Shown here: piece by piece, positions 1 through 15,000 of the stretch
Layout of the letters: each line of letters begins with the position of its first letter
How positions within the stretch are numbered: position 1 is the first letter of the stretch
Origin: Cliona cf. orientalis
Lineage: Eukaryota > Porifera > Demospongiae > Clionaida > Clionaidae
Length of the DNA: 64,000 nucleotides
Direction of reading: 5' to 3'
Assembly (NCBI GenBank): GCA_963930775.1
Contig: OZ005690.1
Span: forward strand, 14,499,974 to 14,563,973
Notes under the pieces: generated by a model
What the model was told of the DNA's origin: nothing
The model's input: the letters and a program-made list of their open reading frames with translations, nothing else
The model's database searches: none
Made by a program: the position numbers and the translations under genes

Positions 1-65
1 CCACTGGGTACGGGCCTCCCATAGAGTGTTTTGGACTCTCCGTAAATCATTTGGACCAAGACAAT
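1..65 (-). CDS. Exon 30: start of death domain, cut by window edge
   Basis: After a CCTTAG acceptor the exon reads DCLGPNDLRRVQNTLWEAR and runs out of the window. It is nearly identical to the first third of the complete death-domain exon at 48170-48441. The rest of the domain and the stop codon must lie to the left of this window. Confidence 0.75.
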   Translation of the reverse strand, partial: MVLVQMIYGESKTLYGRPVPS

Positions 66-3000
66 CTAAGGTACAGAAATCCATAATCAAAATTAATATA
101 AAACCACTCTATTATAGTGAGCACTAGCTATCACGCAGTGTTTGGCTATGGGATGAATGTACATGTATATAGCCTAATGATGAAATGGGATCATCAAAAT
201 TACTGTAACAGCAAGTACGAGTGTGCACATGATGTTGCTACTTATTACCAATTTTGGGCTTTAATTTTTCCTTCTTATCAGCAGAATAGGTTGGGCGATG
301 CTGTGTTCTGGAGCTAGCTGCACTGTCTCTTGCTTGTCTATCACTGTTAGTAGGTCCCTGGCTACTTTTCTGTGCATGATAAAATAATTATGATACTCAA
401 ATAATATTATGCTACCATTAAGTTTCTCATGAACTTACCATGTCCTCTATGATATTCGTAATAGCAAATTGGAATCCAACTGATACATGGAAACGTTCTA
501 GCCATCTTTCATTCAGGCTCAGAAATATATGGCCATTAATTCTAGCATCTAAACAATCATAATAATAAATATTACCACAGTGCAAGGCAATGTCGCTACC
601 TCTTAATTTGCTGATATCTTCTTCATAGTCTTCCCCACTCAAGCTGGGATGGTTTCTTAACCACACTGCTAGTTGCTCAGAACTCATATCCTTGCAATTG
701 GAGAATATTAACGATTGTGAATACAAATCCACTTGTGCTAGTGCTGGCGTCCGAGCTGTAGCTGGGGACTGTGGCTGTCGATGCACACTAGCACCAGTTT
801 TAGTTGGTCGCTGGCTCATTTTCTGTGCACGTGCAATGGTATGTATAATACCTAGTTACTGGTGCACGTACTACCATGAAGTTTCTCATGAACTCACCAT
901 GTCTTCTATGATATTCATAGCGGCAAATTTAAATCCAAATGATATCCCAAATTGTGCTAGGGTACTTTCATTCAGGCTCAGGAATACATGTCCATTAATT
1001 CTGGCATCTAAATAATTATTACGATCATGATATCAATACTGTAACAATACTACAAGCACCTGTACAATAATTATAGCAATTTTTGTGTGCGTACCTTTTA
1101 ATTTATTGATATCTTGTTGATAATCTGCTCCCACAAACTGTGGATGGTTGGTTAGCCACACTGCTAGTTGCTCGTAACTCATATCCTTCGAGAATATTAA
1201 TGGCTGTGGAGGCACATCCACTGGTGAAGCTGGTGCCCGTGGCCGCTGCGGACGATCACTGGTAGGATCTAAAAATATCAAATACAGGCTAAATGCTAGT
1301 ACACACCACAGTAGAGTAGACTAAGTATGGATAAAGGAAAGTTTCATGCCTCTTGGAGATCAAACTGTTTTGCTATGTGATTAAATTTACGTCACGTTAG
1401 ATTGACTGTATGTACCTCTATTAATATTTGAAGGCATGTAAGATAGAATGATTTTGTGATGTGGTGGCTTAATCCCATTGAGGATGACCTCGTGTAAAAG
1501 TTCAGGGAAGTCTTCACAGAGAGGGCGTGCCTTCAGCACACAGTTCGGTATCCCTCTACCCGGTTTAAAGTCATCAAGCGCAGCTTTAGTCACCTATACA
1601 AAGTGAATAATAAAATTTAACTTTTGTGAATATTATTACTGTTTTTGATTGCACAGACCATCGGTTGAGCTGGATGAATTTCCCACTGACCATCCATCAC
1701 TTTGGTCCACTTTGCTGTGTCAAGCGCTACCTCAATTTCTGTCCCTTCTATCTCAACAACCCTGTGGCAGCCAGGAAGGAAACTATCCTCGGGGTACTGC
1801 TGGCTTATATGCTGTAAGTGCATAATAATCACTGATATAGTAATCATGATTGTGTACACATAGAATGTCAACATTACATTTAAATGTAATTCGGTGTTCC
1901 AAACGAAGATTATATGAATCTCGTGCCTCTGTTGATGGCTGAGATAACTACGGTAGAATAGCTGACTGTAGTACATTCTCTCTGAATCTGGGTTCTCTTC
2001 AATAACACCAACTCCAGAGAAACCTTTCATATCTATGGCTCCATAAAACGTGTCTGCATTAAAGCTACCTCCTTTTAGTTGCTTGAACTTGTAGGGGAGG
2101 GACTCCTGGTTACAAAATGCTCGCACTATTTTAAGCTTAGAGAGATCCCGTTTAGTACTGCAATGCTGGATCTCAACTGTGATAGGCTTGATGAAGATAC
2201 ACTGTGGCTCACAGCGCAGCCAAAAGAAGGCACTGACTAGACTAGTGTTCTCAGGGATCTCATACTCCCCAGCAAGAGAAGCTTTGATGAAAATTGTGCA
2301 TTGCTGCAAGTTTTCTGGTAAGCTGCCTGCATGGATATGAAGCTTCAAGCCATTCCACTCAACAAGCTGACCTTGAGAAGAGTGTACAACCACACTTGTT
2401 TCATCACACACTTCTACACCAGGTAACTTCCATACACCTGTGAAAGAAGGGTACATGCATTTTTAGCATCATAAAACTTAAAAGTTGAAACGAAGTGAAT
2501 GTAGTGAGAAGACTGAGAATAATTATGCCATGCCTAACTTACTAGGCAGCTGATTTTTTTCTTCTGGCTGTTGTACAACACTTTCGGATGAAGTCCTTTT
2601 TGCTTCCAAAAATTCCTCGATTAATTCCTTTTCTTCCAGGCTATACTCTTTTCTCAGTCGCTCCACTTCCCGACCATGAGCACTCTCAATGTTTCTCCTA
2701 TAATAAGAAGTAGAATGATGTGATAAAGATTAGCTGCGATAGACTAGCAAACTCTTCTCACCTGTAATCAAAACTAATAGAAGGAAGTACTTTCCATGTC
2801 TTCTTACACATTGGGCAAGATTTCTTATTATTTTTCCACATGTGAGCCAAGCACAGTTGACAGAAGGTGTGTCCACAGGAGAGGGTGCACGGATCGACAT
2901 GAATATTTAGACACACTGCACACTTTGTACAATCAGCAACAACTAAAAAAAGCAAAATTGTAACAATCGGTATAAAATCTTTAATAATTGGTTAACCATT

Positions 3001-6000
3001 CATCACAGTATACAGAATACAGGGATAAAGGCATACACAATTATACTATCAGTGTTACAAAAATTAATGATCTTAATACCTAATAATGATAGCAAAGCAT
3101 TCTTCTCTATGGATGTCAAATTTAGATCCAGTGACCAAGATTCATATGAGCTCAAATTGAACTCCTTAGCAGTAATTCTATTTTCTATAAGATTAAGATA
3201 TTATTATAACAACATGACGTAATGTAACATTATGTATTTCTATCTTACCTCTCAACTTTTTACAGACATCATAATTGATGCCATTGGCATTGAGGTAGAG
3301 CAGAAACTGTCTGTCGCTCATTTCAGTACTAAATTCGTCAGGAGGTTCTGTACAATAAAAAGTGCCTGGAACACTATAATCATTACATTTATGACTAGTT
3401 TACCTGGTATATCTACTTCCACTTCAGCTGACATTGATACTATAGGTCGACTCGATGTTGAAATAACACACCGGTAGGTTCCAGCATACTTGCTCTCAAA
3501 ACCATCAATCACCATTACTTTTGAGTCACTGTTTTTGAAATATTCCTTGTCCTCAATTTTCTCCTCTTCATCATTGATAATTCTTGACCACTGGTACTTG
3601 AGCTGATCACTGCTTGAGTTGGTCATGAACAAGTGGTCTGTAGATAGTTCAACGACACTGCCCAAGTCCTTTGTCTGATGATCATATGGTTCCTATAAAG
3701 ATAACAAAAAATGAAGTTTGGCAATAATCTGCCAAAAGCGTGCATTCATGTTAGTTCTCTTGCCACTTACCTTGAACCATACTATTATGGATTGTTCAGA
3801 AGTGTCCATAGTAAGTGGGTGTGGTCTGTTTTTGTCTAATAGACAATTGGCCTTAATTTTAATCTTCTTGTCATGTGGTTTGCTTTCAAATTCCATCGCA
3901 TGTTCCAATTCTTCACTTTCGTGCAAGGTGCATTGACAAGCAACTGTGTACTCTTTCAGAGGTGCATTTAATGAGTTGGAAATGACGGCTCCGATATCAT
4001 TCCAAACTTTTTTGCAAATGTTGCGACCATCGGTTCCAAGCTGGAATGGTTCTTTTGAGTGAGTATGAACAATGTGAATTTCATAGTATATTTTGGTTGA
4101 CACTAGGGTCACAAAATATTTCTTCTGATATGCTTGAACGATAAAAGTGGCTTTATTTCTCCAATATATCTTATTTTCAGTCATCATCTGTTCCTTTTCA
4201 AGTGGAAGTTTCCATTTTCGATCGGATATCAATCTTGTGAAGAGGTAGCAGAATCCGCCCATTGGGGAAAACCCACACTTGAAGTACATTCTGAGAGGTA
4301 TGATTGAGCAGGCCTCTCCATTTTGTAGCTGCAGTTGGAGCTCCTCTTGTTGAGCGTCATCAAGCACAGCAGGAATTATGAATTCTGGATCAAGGTCACG
4401 TGTTGAATGGTCCTCATCCTTAGGCTCAGTAGAAGAACCGTTAACGTTTGGCTGACTGAACTGAACTGGAGCAATGATTCCAAGATGCTGAAGTATAATT
4501 ATTAACTGGTCAATCAGAAGCTGACATCCTTTATTTATCGATTTCGATTTGCAGTATTCCTTTAACTCCCGATACGTAAATATTCCCCAGTTTTTCAACT
4601 GCATGGATACCACTGTACTGCTTTTAGTGAATGAATTGAAAATGAGTTCTGATATGCCTCTGTACACGATCGAGGGATCACAAATTACTATGTCCTCAAG
4701 TTCACTTATTTCGGGGAAATACATCACAATTCCGAGGATCTTATGGAGACGAGATAGCAAGCTTTGTAGCTGTGTTTCTTTGATATACAATTTGCTAGCA
4801 ATCTGCTGACAATGGCTATATCGAAGCACTGAATGACCAGCAATTTTCATCCTGCGCAACACAATTGAGAACATATACCACGATGGTGGCAGCTTTTCAG
4901 ATTCTGGACAAGACAGCTTATTTTCTGCAATATCCAAAATCACCTTTCGATACTCCTTCGGCCGGTTACTACACCTCTTATTTTTTTTAATGCTCACTTC
5001 CAGCACCATCTTATCTTTTTCTTCATCTGCAAATACGAGGCCACTTTTCAGGAACGGTTCCACTTTCTTTCTTACAATACTATTAACATTTTTCACATGT
5101 TGAGGTTTAACTTTATCAACATGTGTGCCAACCAGTAGGGCCACGTTATCTTTCGATACTGAGGATGTGCTAGATACACAGATTAATGATTGCATTACTA
5201 TGTCCATCTGTTCGTAGAGTGTGCCAGTATGTACTTCCACAGAGGCACCTTGCTGTTGAACTGTCTCAAGAAGTCGACTCTCAAAGTGCTCGTATGAGAA
5301 GAAAAGAAGGTAGAGTGCTTTGCCCACTGTCACGGTAGGAAGCAGTTCTAAGAATGCCCTTTGACCTCCAGTATCAATCAAGTGACAGATTTTCTTAATA
5401 AGTGGGATATTGGTGGGTATTTTTTCGCCTTTTCGTAGGATACTAGTTAATTCGCTGAAATATTCATCAATTTCTTTAGAAATTTGTTCAATTTCTTGCT
5501 TTTGGGCTGCCAGTAACTCTTCATCAATAATTTCATGATATGCAAACTTTACTGGTACTCTCTGTTCATTTTCATTCGTCCAAGTCTGACTGGCAGTGCT
5601 GGCCTTAAGCTGCTGATTGGTATCAAGATCAGTGGTATATGTCTCATATTGACTTGAGTCATATTCTTCAGAAGGTGTCTGAGTGATATTTGCTTGTGAT
5701 CGATTAGTTTCCTCGCTGTCTAAATTTCTCGATGATTCTTTCTCAGGGGAAGTAATCGAGGATTCTGAGGGCACCACACTCTCACTTTTACTTAAATTAG
5801 TCTGTGTGGGAGCTGCTTCTAAAATGCGCTTATATATGGTCAGTGCTTCTGTTATAAGATCTTTAGTATCCGTTTCTGAATCACTGTATAAGTGCAAATC
5901 AAGAAGCATTTCTGTGCTCATATGGGCTGAAAGAAAGTGTGACTCTGCTGCTCCAGTGCTTGTTGATGTCTCGCTGGGCTTAAAGTCCTTCATCGCTAAT

Positions 6001-9000
6001 CGCTTCCAGAAGGTGGTCTTTCCCGATCGTGGTACTCCACTCAATATCATCTTGAATACTTGAAGGCGGATTTCAGCTTTTTCACTTTTTAATGCACTTT
6101 CATAGATATTTTTATATACGTGATCCTGAAGCTCTTTGATGCCTGTTAGTGCAGACACACAATATAGCTATAGCCAACTAGCATTGCGCAATGCATGAAT
6201 GGTGTGTACCAGGCTCTCCTCTTTGATGCCTGTTAGTGCAGATACATATTATTATAGCTATAGCTAACTAGATTTGTGCAATGCGTAAACTGGTGATCAC
6301 CAGCACAAAAATCACCCATGCAGTCTCGAGATCTAGGCATCTCAGCGACTTGTAACGCGGCACAACTAATCATTCAGAATTGTAGAAAACTGGCATAGCT
6401 AATTATGCATTTGGTAACGTCAATAAGCACACAAACATGCATGTGACATGGTTGTATAAGCACAATAAGCACATGCTATTTTGCTGGCCTATAAGCACTG
6501 ATTATTAGCTAAGTGTATTTCACCCATAAGGGCATAATATGTGATCCCTGACTGGTAAGGTATAATTATGGCAAGGTTCCAGCAGTGGCGGGCCCAGGAG
6601 GGGGCCAGGGGGGGCCTGTGCCCCCCCAGATGATCCTGATCATCACTGTACTGGTCTATTTGATTTGATTTGATGCCATGCATCCACGTTGTTTGCAGCT
6701 TTAAAGAAAAATCTATTGTTTAATTTTTGGAAGTTTATGTCTAAAAATCTTACTGACATGTACTAACTAGTCTATTTGCAGTAATTTTGGCAGCGAAATT
6801 TGTATAAAAATGGATGTGGCTAAAATTCGCACGCGCACACAGTCTTACTCCTAACACTCCCAACAGGTCTAGGCCCCCCCACTATCCAGCCTCTAGACCC
6901 GCCACTGGGTTCCAGCCTTTTCAAGTTAGTTGAAATTATGATGGCTCCTGTTGATCCTCAGGCTTTCTAAGCAGTGAGCACCATTTTGAGCTGATTGGAG
7001 TGCAGCAACGTTAACATGCAGCGTGAATGATCGAGCAATCGGCCACGTTTTTTAAATATACCTGCTAACACACATGCATACTAAGATGTAGTACTTGGAT
7101 GTAGGTATAATTACTTAGGCACATCTTGCTATTACTGGGTGCACTCTGCTATTATGGGCAAACTTTCTGTGGATAATATAGGCACATAGCTATGGGAAAA
7201 TGTGATCTATATTGCAAGCGAGGCACTCATTTGCACTCAGTGTGAGCTAGACCACCATCATACTACCTACAGTGCAACCTCGATTATCTGGACCTCATTT
7301 ATCCGAAATCTCAATTATCCGGACACCAGAAAAATTAGTGCATTACTATGCATGTGCAGAAGGTGTGACTAATGACCTTTTGTGGGTGTGGTTACATATT
7401 GAGTGATGAGCTATGGGCTACCTTAGCTGATACTGCCATGATCATGATTGGAACACTATTGGCCATAATCATGCTATACAGGTGTCGCTGGCAGGCTACT
7501 GGGTATCATAAACCAGATGAGAAATGTAGGCACTTCAGTTATCTGGACATTTCACTTATCCGGTATGGCACTATGGACAAAGGGGTCCGGATAATCTAGG
7601 TTGCACTGTATTAGCTATTGGTGATTGCATTTAATTTGCCACTAATGCAGCTTCCTACACTCTTTTAATTTGAATGCACATAACAATCGTATGTAATCAT
7701 TACACATGCACAGCACTCAGGGACCTGGTCCAGATAAGAGATACATTAATCACATGTATGCATGTACAGCTGATCAATCCAACTACCGTAGATGCTGATT
7801 ATTGAGCGCAGCTCACAGTTAATCACTCGCTTTTCATTAAATCTATCTTGTGCAGACTGTACTGCTCTCTGTTAAGTGCTTACATCTTGGCAAGTATACA
7901 ATCTATGATTGATTGTAATGCAGAAACTGGAGGCAAGTAAGTTGCTAGAGTGGAACGGCTACTAACCTGGTCACAGTTCATATCTATACTCATCGAAAAA
8001 GCAATCGCTGCCTTATTTCTAATATTCGCAAGAGGCAATCAAGATTGAGTTGCCATCGCAATCACAATTGTACAATGATATACCTTAATCCAGTTTAGAA
8101 TCTGGATTAAAGTATTCCAGTTTCTGTGTAAATGCCTTAATCCACTTTTAATCCGGATTAGAATCGATGTCCTGATATGGATTAAAAGTGGATTACATGT
8201 AAAATGAAGCACTATAGTGCAAAACCCTCGGCGCGCAAGCACTGAGCAGTACTGCATTAGTGTAAGATGCTTGCATGCAATCAATGATAGGCTTCCTAGC
8301 ACAATGTCAGAGTAACCACAAGAATGCACATTGCATGCGATTGCGTAATGTCCAGCAGTATCACGTGTGTAATGCTGTGTCAGCATTTTGTAGCATGCAG
8401 AGACAGCCAAGAAGGTTCTCTGCCAGTGTAGTACTATCAGCTATGAATCAGTCGTGTTGTTGGATCTATAACTAACCATATATACTTTTTGAATTGAAAA
8501 GAAGTCATCACTGTCTCGTTTGGCCGTCGAAAGTTCGCCAGGGAGCGAGGAAAGAAGCGGTGACCAGCAAATGACGCCATAACTCTTGAACGAAGCGTTT
8601 TCAGGGAAAGCCAAACGGTAAAAACGTTGAAAACACCATAAAGAACCCTATAAAACTTTGTTTGCTAGGTAAAAACGAGGTAGGCGGCTAATTTTGTGGT
8701 AACAGACTGACAGACAGACACACACACACACACACACACACACAGAACGACTACCGTAACCCTGCGGCGCATGCGCCGAGGGTTAATAATGAGCCATGTT
8801 TAATGTTAATCCAGATTAAGCACTAGTGTATAAATGCAGTTTAAACTGGTTCAGTTTAATCTGGATCAACGTGTGTAAATGGTGCTATATTAAATCAAGA
8901 AGGGAATCATAGCACTGTGTTCAAGGCTGCAAGTGTATCATGTTCTTATGCACGCATAATATACATGTATGAGTTGTGAAAATGTATAAATCTTATCTAC

Positions 9001-12000
9001 TTGGTACCTTGGGTTTTCATCAAAATTCCAGCAAACTCTCGCTGATCAATCAGTTGCAAGCACTCCACCACCCTTTTCTTAGTGACCACTGACTGTTCAG
9101 TGGTTGATTTATCAGCAATGGCAGTTTCAAAATCTAAACCAACATTGTTTAGTTTATCCATATACTCCACTAGGATGATGTTGAGTATTCTCAGCTCATC
9201 TGCAGTCAGTGGTCTACCTGAATGGTTCTTTAACTATAAAGGACTAACTGCTTAAAGTGAAGCCTTACTTTCATTTTTGCGGTGAGCCATAAGGTCATCA
9301 AAGCAGCGATCACAGACTCTTTCAGGCTTTGATGATGGGTCAGAAATGGGTAGCTTGTGCTTGGAGCAGTTATCACACACTCGGACCAAACATTTATGGC
9401 AGTTATGCTAAAGAAGGCACAATTATTACATGCATGCATGCATTACATTTAGGCACATGAACGCACCTGTCTTCTATAAAGAGTAAATTTCCTGCTGCAC
9501 TGTGCACATTCATCAGCTGTACATGCATTATAATATAATTATTACGCATGATAATATTGTGTCACAGTAGGCTATCGATCAACCACGCTTCTTGGCTTTA
9601 CTTTCTTTGCATGGTACTATTGCGTAAAGACGTGCAATCGGTATAATTATTAATGCATTCTTGTGGTTACTCTAGGTCCAGGCTACAATCCTGCCATAAT
9701 ATTGTTTAGCTTACAACATTATTTGCAATATTATATCTAAGGCTAGCCATTGCAATGTGCTTGCACACTAGATCTTCATTGTTCAGTGGTAATGATAACA
9801 TCTTATCATGTTAATTTTACATATTATTAAAGCCCAAATTTAGCAAAATTATACTCTTTAGGCCATTTTTTATTCCTTGTTTCCTGTCCACTCAAGATGC
9901 CAAGAGCATTCACTATACTCTTGGTATTCATAGGCCACTATACTACAAACACACTGCTTCGTTTCCTCCATACAATTAATAGGCACCTATACTGATCCAT
10001 AGCTTTAAAAATGCAAAACTAGCCGCAGATGCAGAAATCAATTGCAATGCCTAGAAAGGATGTGAGCAGTGTACAGGAAACAAGGAATCTATAATCTATC
10101 TATATCTATATATTATTATACAAAGCATGGCCTAATCTGAACTCACCACCTGCAGACTTCAGTAGACTAACTATTGAATTTTTCAAGTATTGGGGGTAGT
10201 ACTTTTTGGTGTTTACTATCTGAAGTGGTGTCTGATGATCCTGTAGCAACCACATAGGTTAATAATCACACAAAAAGAGCACCTATAGCTATTTTATTTT
10301 TCTAGCCCGTGCTAAGGTATATATACAAATAGTCACTCCTTGTCCATATGTTTACTATTACACAGTTCCTGAGGGGTCAAGGCAAGCTTTCATACAGTTT
10401 TTGACGGCTCAGAAACATGTTCACTGTATCCATGGAAACAATGGGCTAGAAAATAGCAGGAGTACATAATTCCTTTTTTTTAATTATGCGCTCCTGAAAA
10501 TAGTTATTGACCAATTATCTCTCGTTATGTATGCAGAGTATAGAAGCATTCATCCGTTGGGCTTTGCGCTCAGGATTTGTGCTTCTATACTGCATACAAA
10601 TCTCAGGAGTTGGTCAACTTCAGACTGTTTACATAAACAAATAATTACATATACAATGAACACCATTGGTGCTAAACCCTCGGCGCTGTGAGATTTATTA
10701 CACTAAGAAATAGTAGTGACAGAGTATAGCTAGTCTAATTTCCCAGCAATATTGTTGCTGTTAGCAGTGATGTAGACAGTTACAACCACAAGAATGCACT
10801 AATACGGATTGCACGGCCACATGCATGCCAGATCAGCAGATCTAGTACAAGTGCAGTTAATAGCCTACTGTGACTAGTGATGATTCAGTCAAGTTATGAA
10901 CTATTGCTACATCTATATACACTGATCTTCTTGAAATGAGGCGGTCGCTGTCACTTTCATTGATCGAGAGCTCGATAAGAAGCAAAGAAGGCAGCGGTGG
11001 TCAGCAAATATCGTCACAACTTTTGAACAAAGCATTTTCAACGAAATCCATACAATTCATATCTTGAAACTACCGTACTCGCTCTAATTATTCGAACATT
11101 CTAATAGCCCGAACTGCAAGTTTAAGTAATTTATTTCCTTCCTAAATTCGTTGAACATCTTGAATTTCAAGTTTTCTCATCCGCTCTAAATCAACCGAAC
11201 GGCCACGCGGTACGGCATGGCAGGAGCTCGAGACAACTCTTCCACATTCATCGAAGAGTGTGGCTACCACATCTTGGACAGCATATAAGAGCGGAAAGGT
11301 AACACAGACACAGACCGGCGGCGATCATTTTGCGATCGCTCCTGATAACTCTAGAGCTGACAACGATAAACCCATAGTTGGACATAGACTGCTGTTTCTT
11401 CGTCGCTATATAATAGTGCTTTCTCCATTTGCACCGGATCCATTCTATTTACACTCGAACAAACCATTGCCCGAATTTATTTACTTTCGATTTAACACCG
11501 AATGGCGATATTAATAATTATTTGTGGCCGTTCGGATAATTAGAGCGAGTACGGTACCACGAAAAGCCTAATGACACCTTGTTTTCAACGTATAAAACAG
11601 GTATGTAGCAGTTAGCGTGGTAATAGACACAAACACACTAGCTCACATACAGAATGAGTACAGTACCCCTCGCGCATGCGCCAAGGGTTAATTCTCTGGC
11701 CAAAATTAATGCACACTGAGATGACAGAGCTCACATTGTTTTTAATGTCAACGTTGGCTTTGTACAGCAGAAGTTGCTTCACCATTTCAGAGTTACCACA
11801 GACAACAGCCTGATGAAGAGGAGTGTTGCCAAGCTGTGAGAAAAGTTTAGTAATAATCTTAGACTACTGCTCAACTCTCACAACCGATAAATACATGTAT
11901 TACTAAGAGTCACTTTCTTTATAAACAATGTGATTGTGCTGACAGAGCTCACATCGTTTTTAATGTCCACGTTGGCTTGGGACAGCAGAAGCTGCTTCAC

Positions 12001-15000
12001 CACTTCATAGTGGCCACCATCAACAGCCAGGTGAAGAGGAGTGTTGCCGTGCTGTGAGAAAATTTAACTAGTCTCAGACTATTGATCTTGCTATACATGT
12101 TCATGTTATAGTTTTTATAATACCATTTCTTATACCAAAATATTGCATTCCTACTTGATTATTGTGTATTCAGGAAATTTAATATTACAAGCATAAAAAC
12201 AACGCAATTGAAGGATGAAGTATGGATGGGAGGGCCAAAAAGTACATAAACAAGATTTGTAGGGATATGATACCGGGAATTGAAGATAGTGGCAGATGTA
12301 ATCCAGCTTACTAAGGAAACTAAAATTAGTGTCATGGCCCTGACCTCTTCCCACCCCTTAGCGTCATAAAGACATTAAGTTTTTTTAAAACAGTTTGGAA
12401 GTGTCTCCTAAAAAATAATTATGTTTCTAAATCAGGCTTTTGCAACACTTAATATAATTATGGATACACTAGGCACTAAACTAAGTATTACGACTAATTG
12501 CTAAGCTCCTTATAGTGTGAGGCATCCAATTCTGTTGCTCCCTCTGAATTGTGTTTGTCATATGTATATACATCTGGCCATCATGCATGCTTTAAGCAAG
12601 TTTCGTATGATAATTCTTTTGTTAGGAAAACATTCGTTATAATAGAAACTTTCATTGCTTGAACTCCACCTATAATCATGAAAATTATTTGCACCAAATT
12701 TGTGGAACTGCGTCTATCAACAACAATTTCAGCAGCAATAATTTCTAGATTTATGGTACAAGGAGTGATCGAATGGTACTAGTGAGGTGATTCAGTACTC
12801 ACATTGTCTTTAACATTCACATCGGCATGACACTGCACCAGTAGCTTCACCACTTCAAGGTGACTATTCCAGAATGCCTGGTGAAGAGCTGTGTCACCAG
12901 ACTGTGGGGAAAACAGTATCAAAGCAATATTACTGTTATCAATGTTAATCGTTATGTTGGTCTAAATTTCTCCCTGGAAGATAGCCTGCAGCACTCTCCA
13001 TGCATCAGTGACCCACACACTGTGATGACCATGCACATAGCTAGCTAAATATTTCCAGATTTACATTGTAAGGAGTGAATAGTACTAGTGAGGTACCGTA
13101 AATTGCGAATATTTCGTATCCAAAACATTTCGTGCAATAATATTTCGCGTTAAATAATTTTCGGACAAACGACCCTGTACCGCATTATCATTAATATTGC
13201 ATGTATTTTCGCGCATTTAATTTTCGCACAAGCCAGGCTGTCCAAATATATTTAACAACGAAATATTCACGACCTACGGTAATTCAGTAGCTACTCACAT
13301 TGTTCTTAATATTCATATCGGTGTGAGAATGCACCAGTAGCTTGACCACGTCAAGGTGGCCATGTGTGGATGCTTGGTGAAGAGCTGTGTCGCCAGACTA
13401 TGGGGAAAACAATTTAAAACTAATAGTGACACTTACCAAATCTATCAATGATGTTGGTATGATTATATCTGCATGGCAGATAGCCTGCAGCACTCTCTAT
13501 GCATCAGTGACCCACACACTGTGATGACCATGCTAGCTACACAAAATGCCCCATGCACCCAACCGGCTGCCAGGCACATTATTTGCTCTAAACTAAGCAC
13601 ACCATTCTGTGCCAGGCACACCATGTGGTATAATAGCCTGAAATATTAAAATTATTATTTAGTGGTCAAAAGTTGCTTTGTAGTTTTAATAAAGAACTTG
13701 ACCACATCCCCATAGTAGCTGCATAGTTCTAATATGGTGCATGTGGTAAAGTTCGTCAATATACACATCGATGCCGGTGCCTCAATCACAAAGATGTAGT
13801 CTAAGACTAACTCTCAACCTCGATAGCTATAGGGACAAGTTTTGATGCTTCAATCACAGGAGATGAACTCGACAGCACAGTACACATTGTCAGCTTCCAA
13901 ACTTCAGATTGGTCGTGGCATGCATGATGAGTGCTATAATATAGCGCAAGGCTGTCCACAGGACTATGTCAGCCAAGAAAACACGTGAAGTTCGGCCAGC
14001 ATTACTAGTGGGCTAAATCAAAACAATTTTAATTTCGTGTGGTAATGGTAATTATTAAACAGCAAATATCTATGGAATAAGGAGTTAGTGATTGAGGTGA
14101 TTCAGTACTCACATTATCTTTAATATTCACATCGGCATGAGACTGCAAAAGTAGTTTGACCACTTCAGGGTTGCCATACATGGATGCCTGGTGAAGAGCT
14201 GTCTGGCCAGGCTGCATGCATGACATTGTGTGGGGAAAAATCAATAGTGATCGACATTTATCACATATCAGTATATCATCATATTGGTTTGAATTCATTG
14301 GCAGATAGACTCTCCATGTATTAGTGACCCCACACACTGTGATGACCATGCATGCACATAGCTAGCTACACAAAATTCCAACGTTAACCGACCGCTAGCT
14401 TAATTGCTCTAAGCTGAGCACACCATTCTGTATGGCACACCATGTGGTATACTGCAGAGCCTAAAATATTATTTAGTGGTTGGGCTAAATCGAAAGTTGT
14501 TTCAATTGCAATTTAATTTTGTGTGATAATGAAAATGTTTTATAATTAACAGCAAATATTTCCAGATTTATGCATGGTACAAGGAGTGATCGAATGGTAC
14601 TAGTGAGGTGATTCAGTACTCACATTGTTTTTAACATTCATATCAGCGCGAGACTGCAACAGTAGCTTGACCACTTCAGGGTGGCCATTCATGGATGCCT
14701 GGTGAAGAGCTGTGTTGCCAGACTGTGGGGAAAAGCAATAGTGATTCTTATCACATATCAGTATCATCATGTTGGTCTAAATTTATCCCTGGCAGATAGC
14801 CTGCAGCACTCTCCATGTATCAGTGACCCACACACCGTGATGACCATATGCATGCACATACTGATATGATAGCTAGTTACACAGAAAATCCCACCCACCC
14901 AACCGGCCATCCGCCTTAATTAAGTTCTAAACTGAGCACACCATTCTCTACCTGACACACGTAGCTACCATGTGGTTTAAACCTGGAAATATTACAATAT

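Larger units (their letters stand above)
6143..9007 (-). other. Intron 15 with several small inverted-repeat elements
   Basis: No exon is supportable here. The acceptor region near 6134-6180 is partly repeated at 6217-6270 (a CTCTTTGATGCCTGTTAG block followed by a similar AT-rich tail), a local duplication that offers a second acceptor-like site. The intron also holds the small elements at 6583-6907, 7270-7608 and 8223-8785. Confidence 0.5.

Noticed and set aside
6142..6158. GTG at 6158 (and at 57567 in the paralogue) as start codon of the Roc-COR proteins
   Set aside because: Eukaryotic genes rarely start at GTG, and a good splice acceptor lies immediately before the conserved coding sequence.
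11260..11514. 84-codon frame inside a MITE as a transposase fragment
   Set aside because: No catalytic or helix-turn-helix motif seen.
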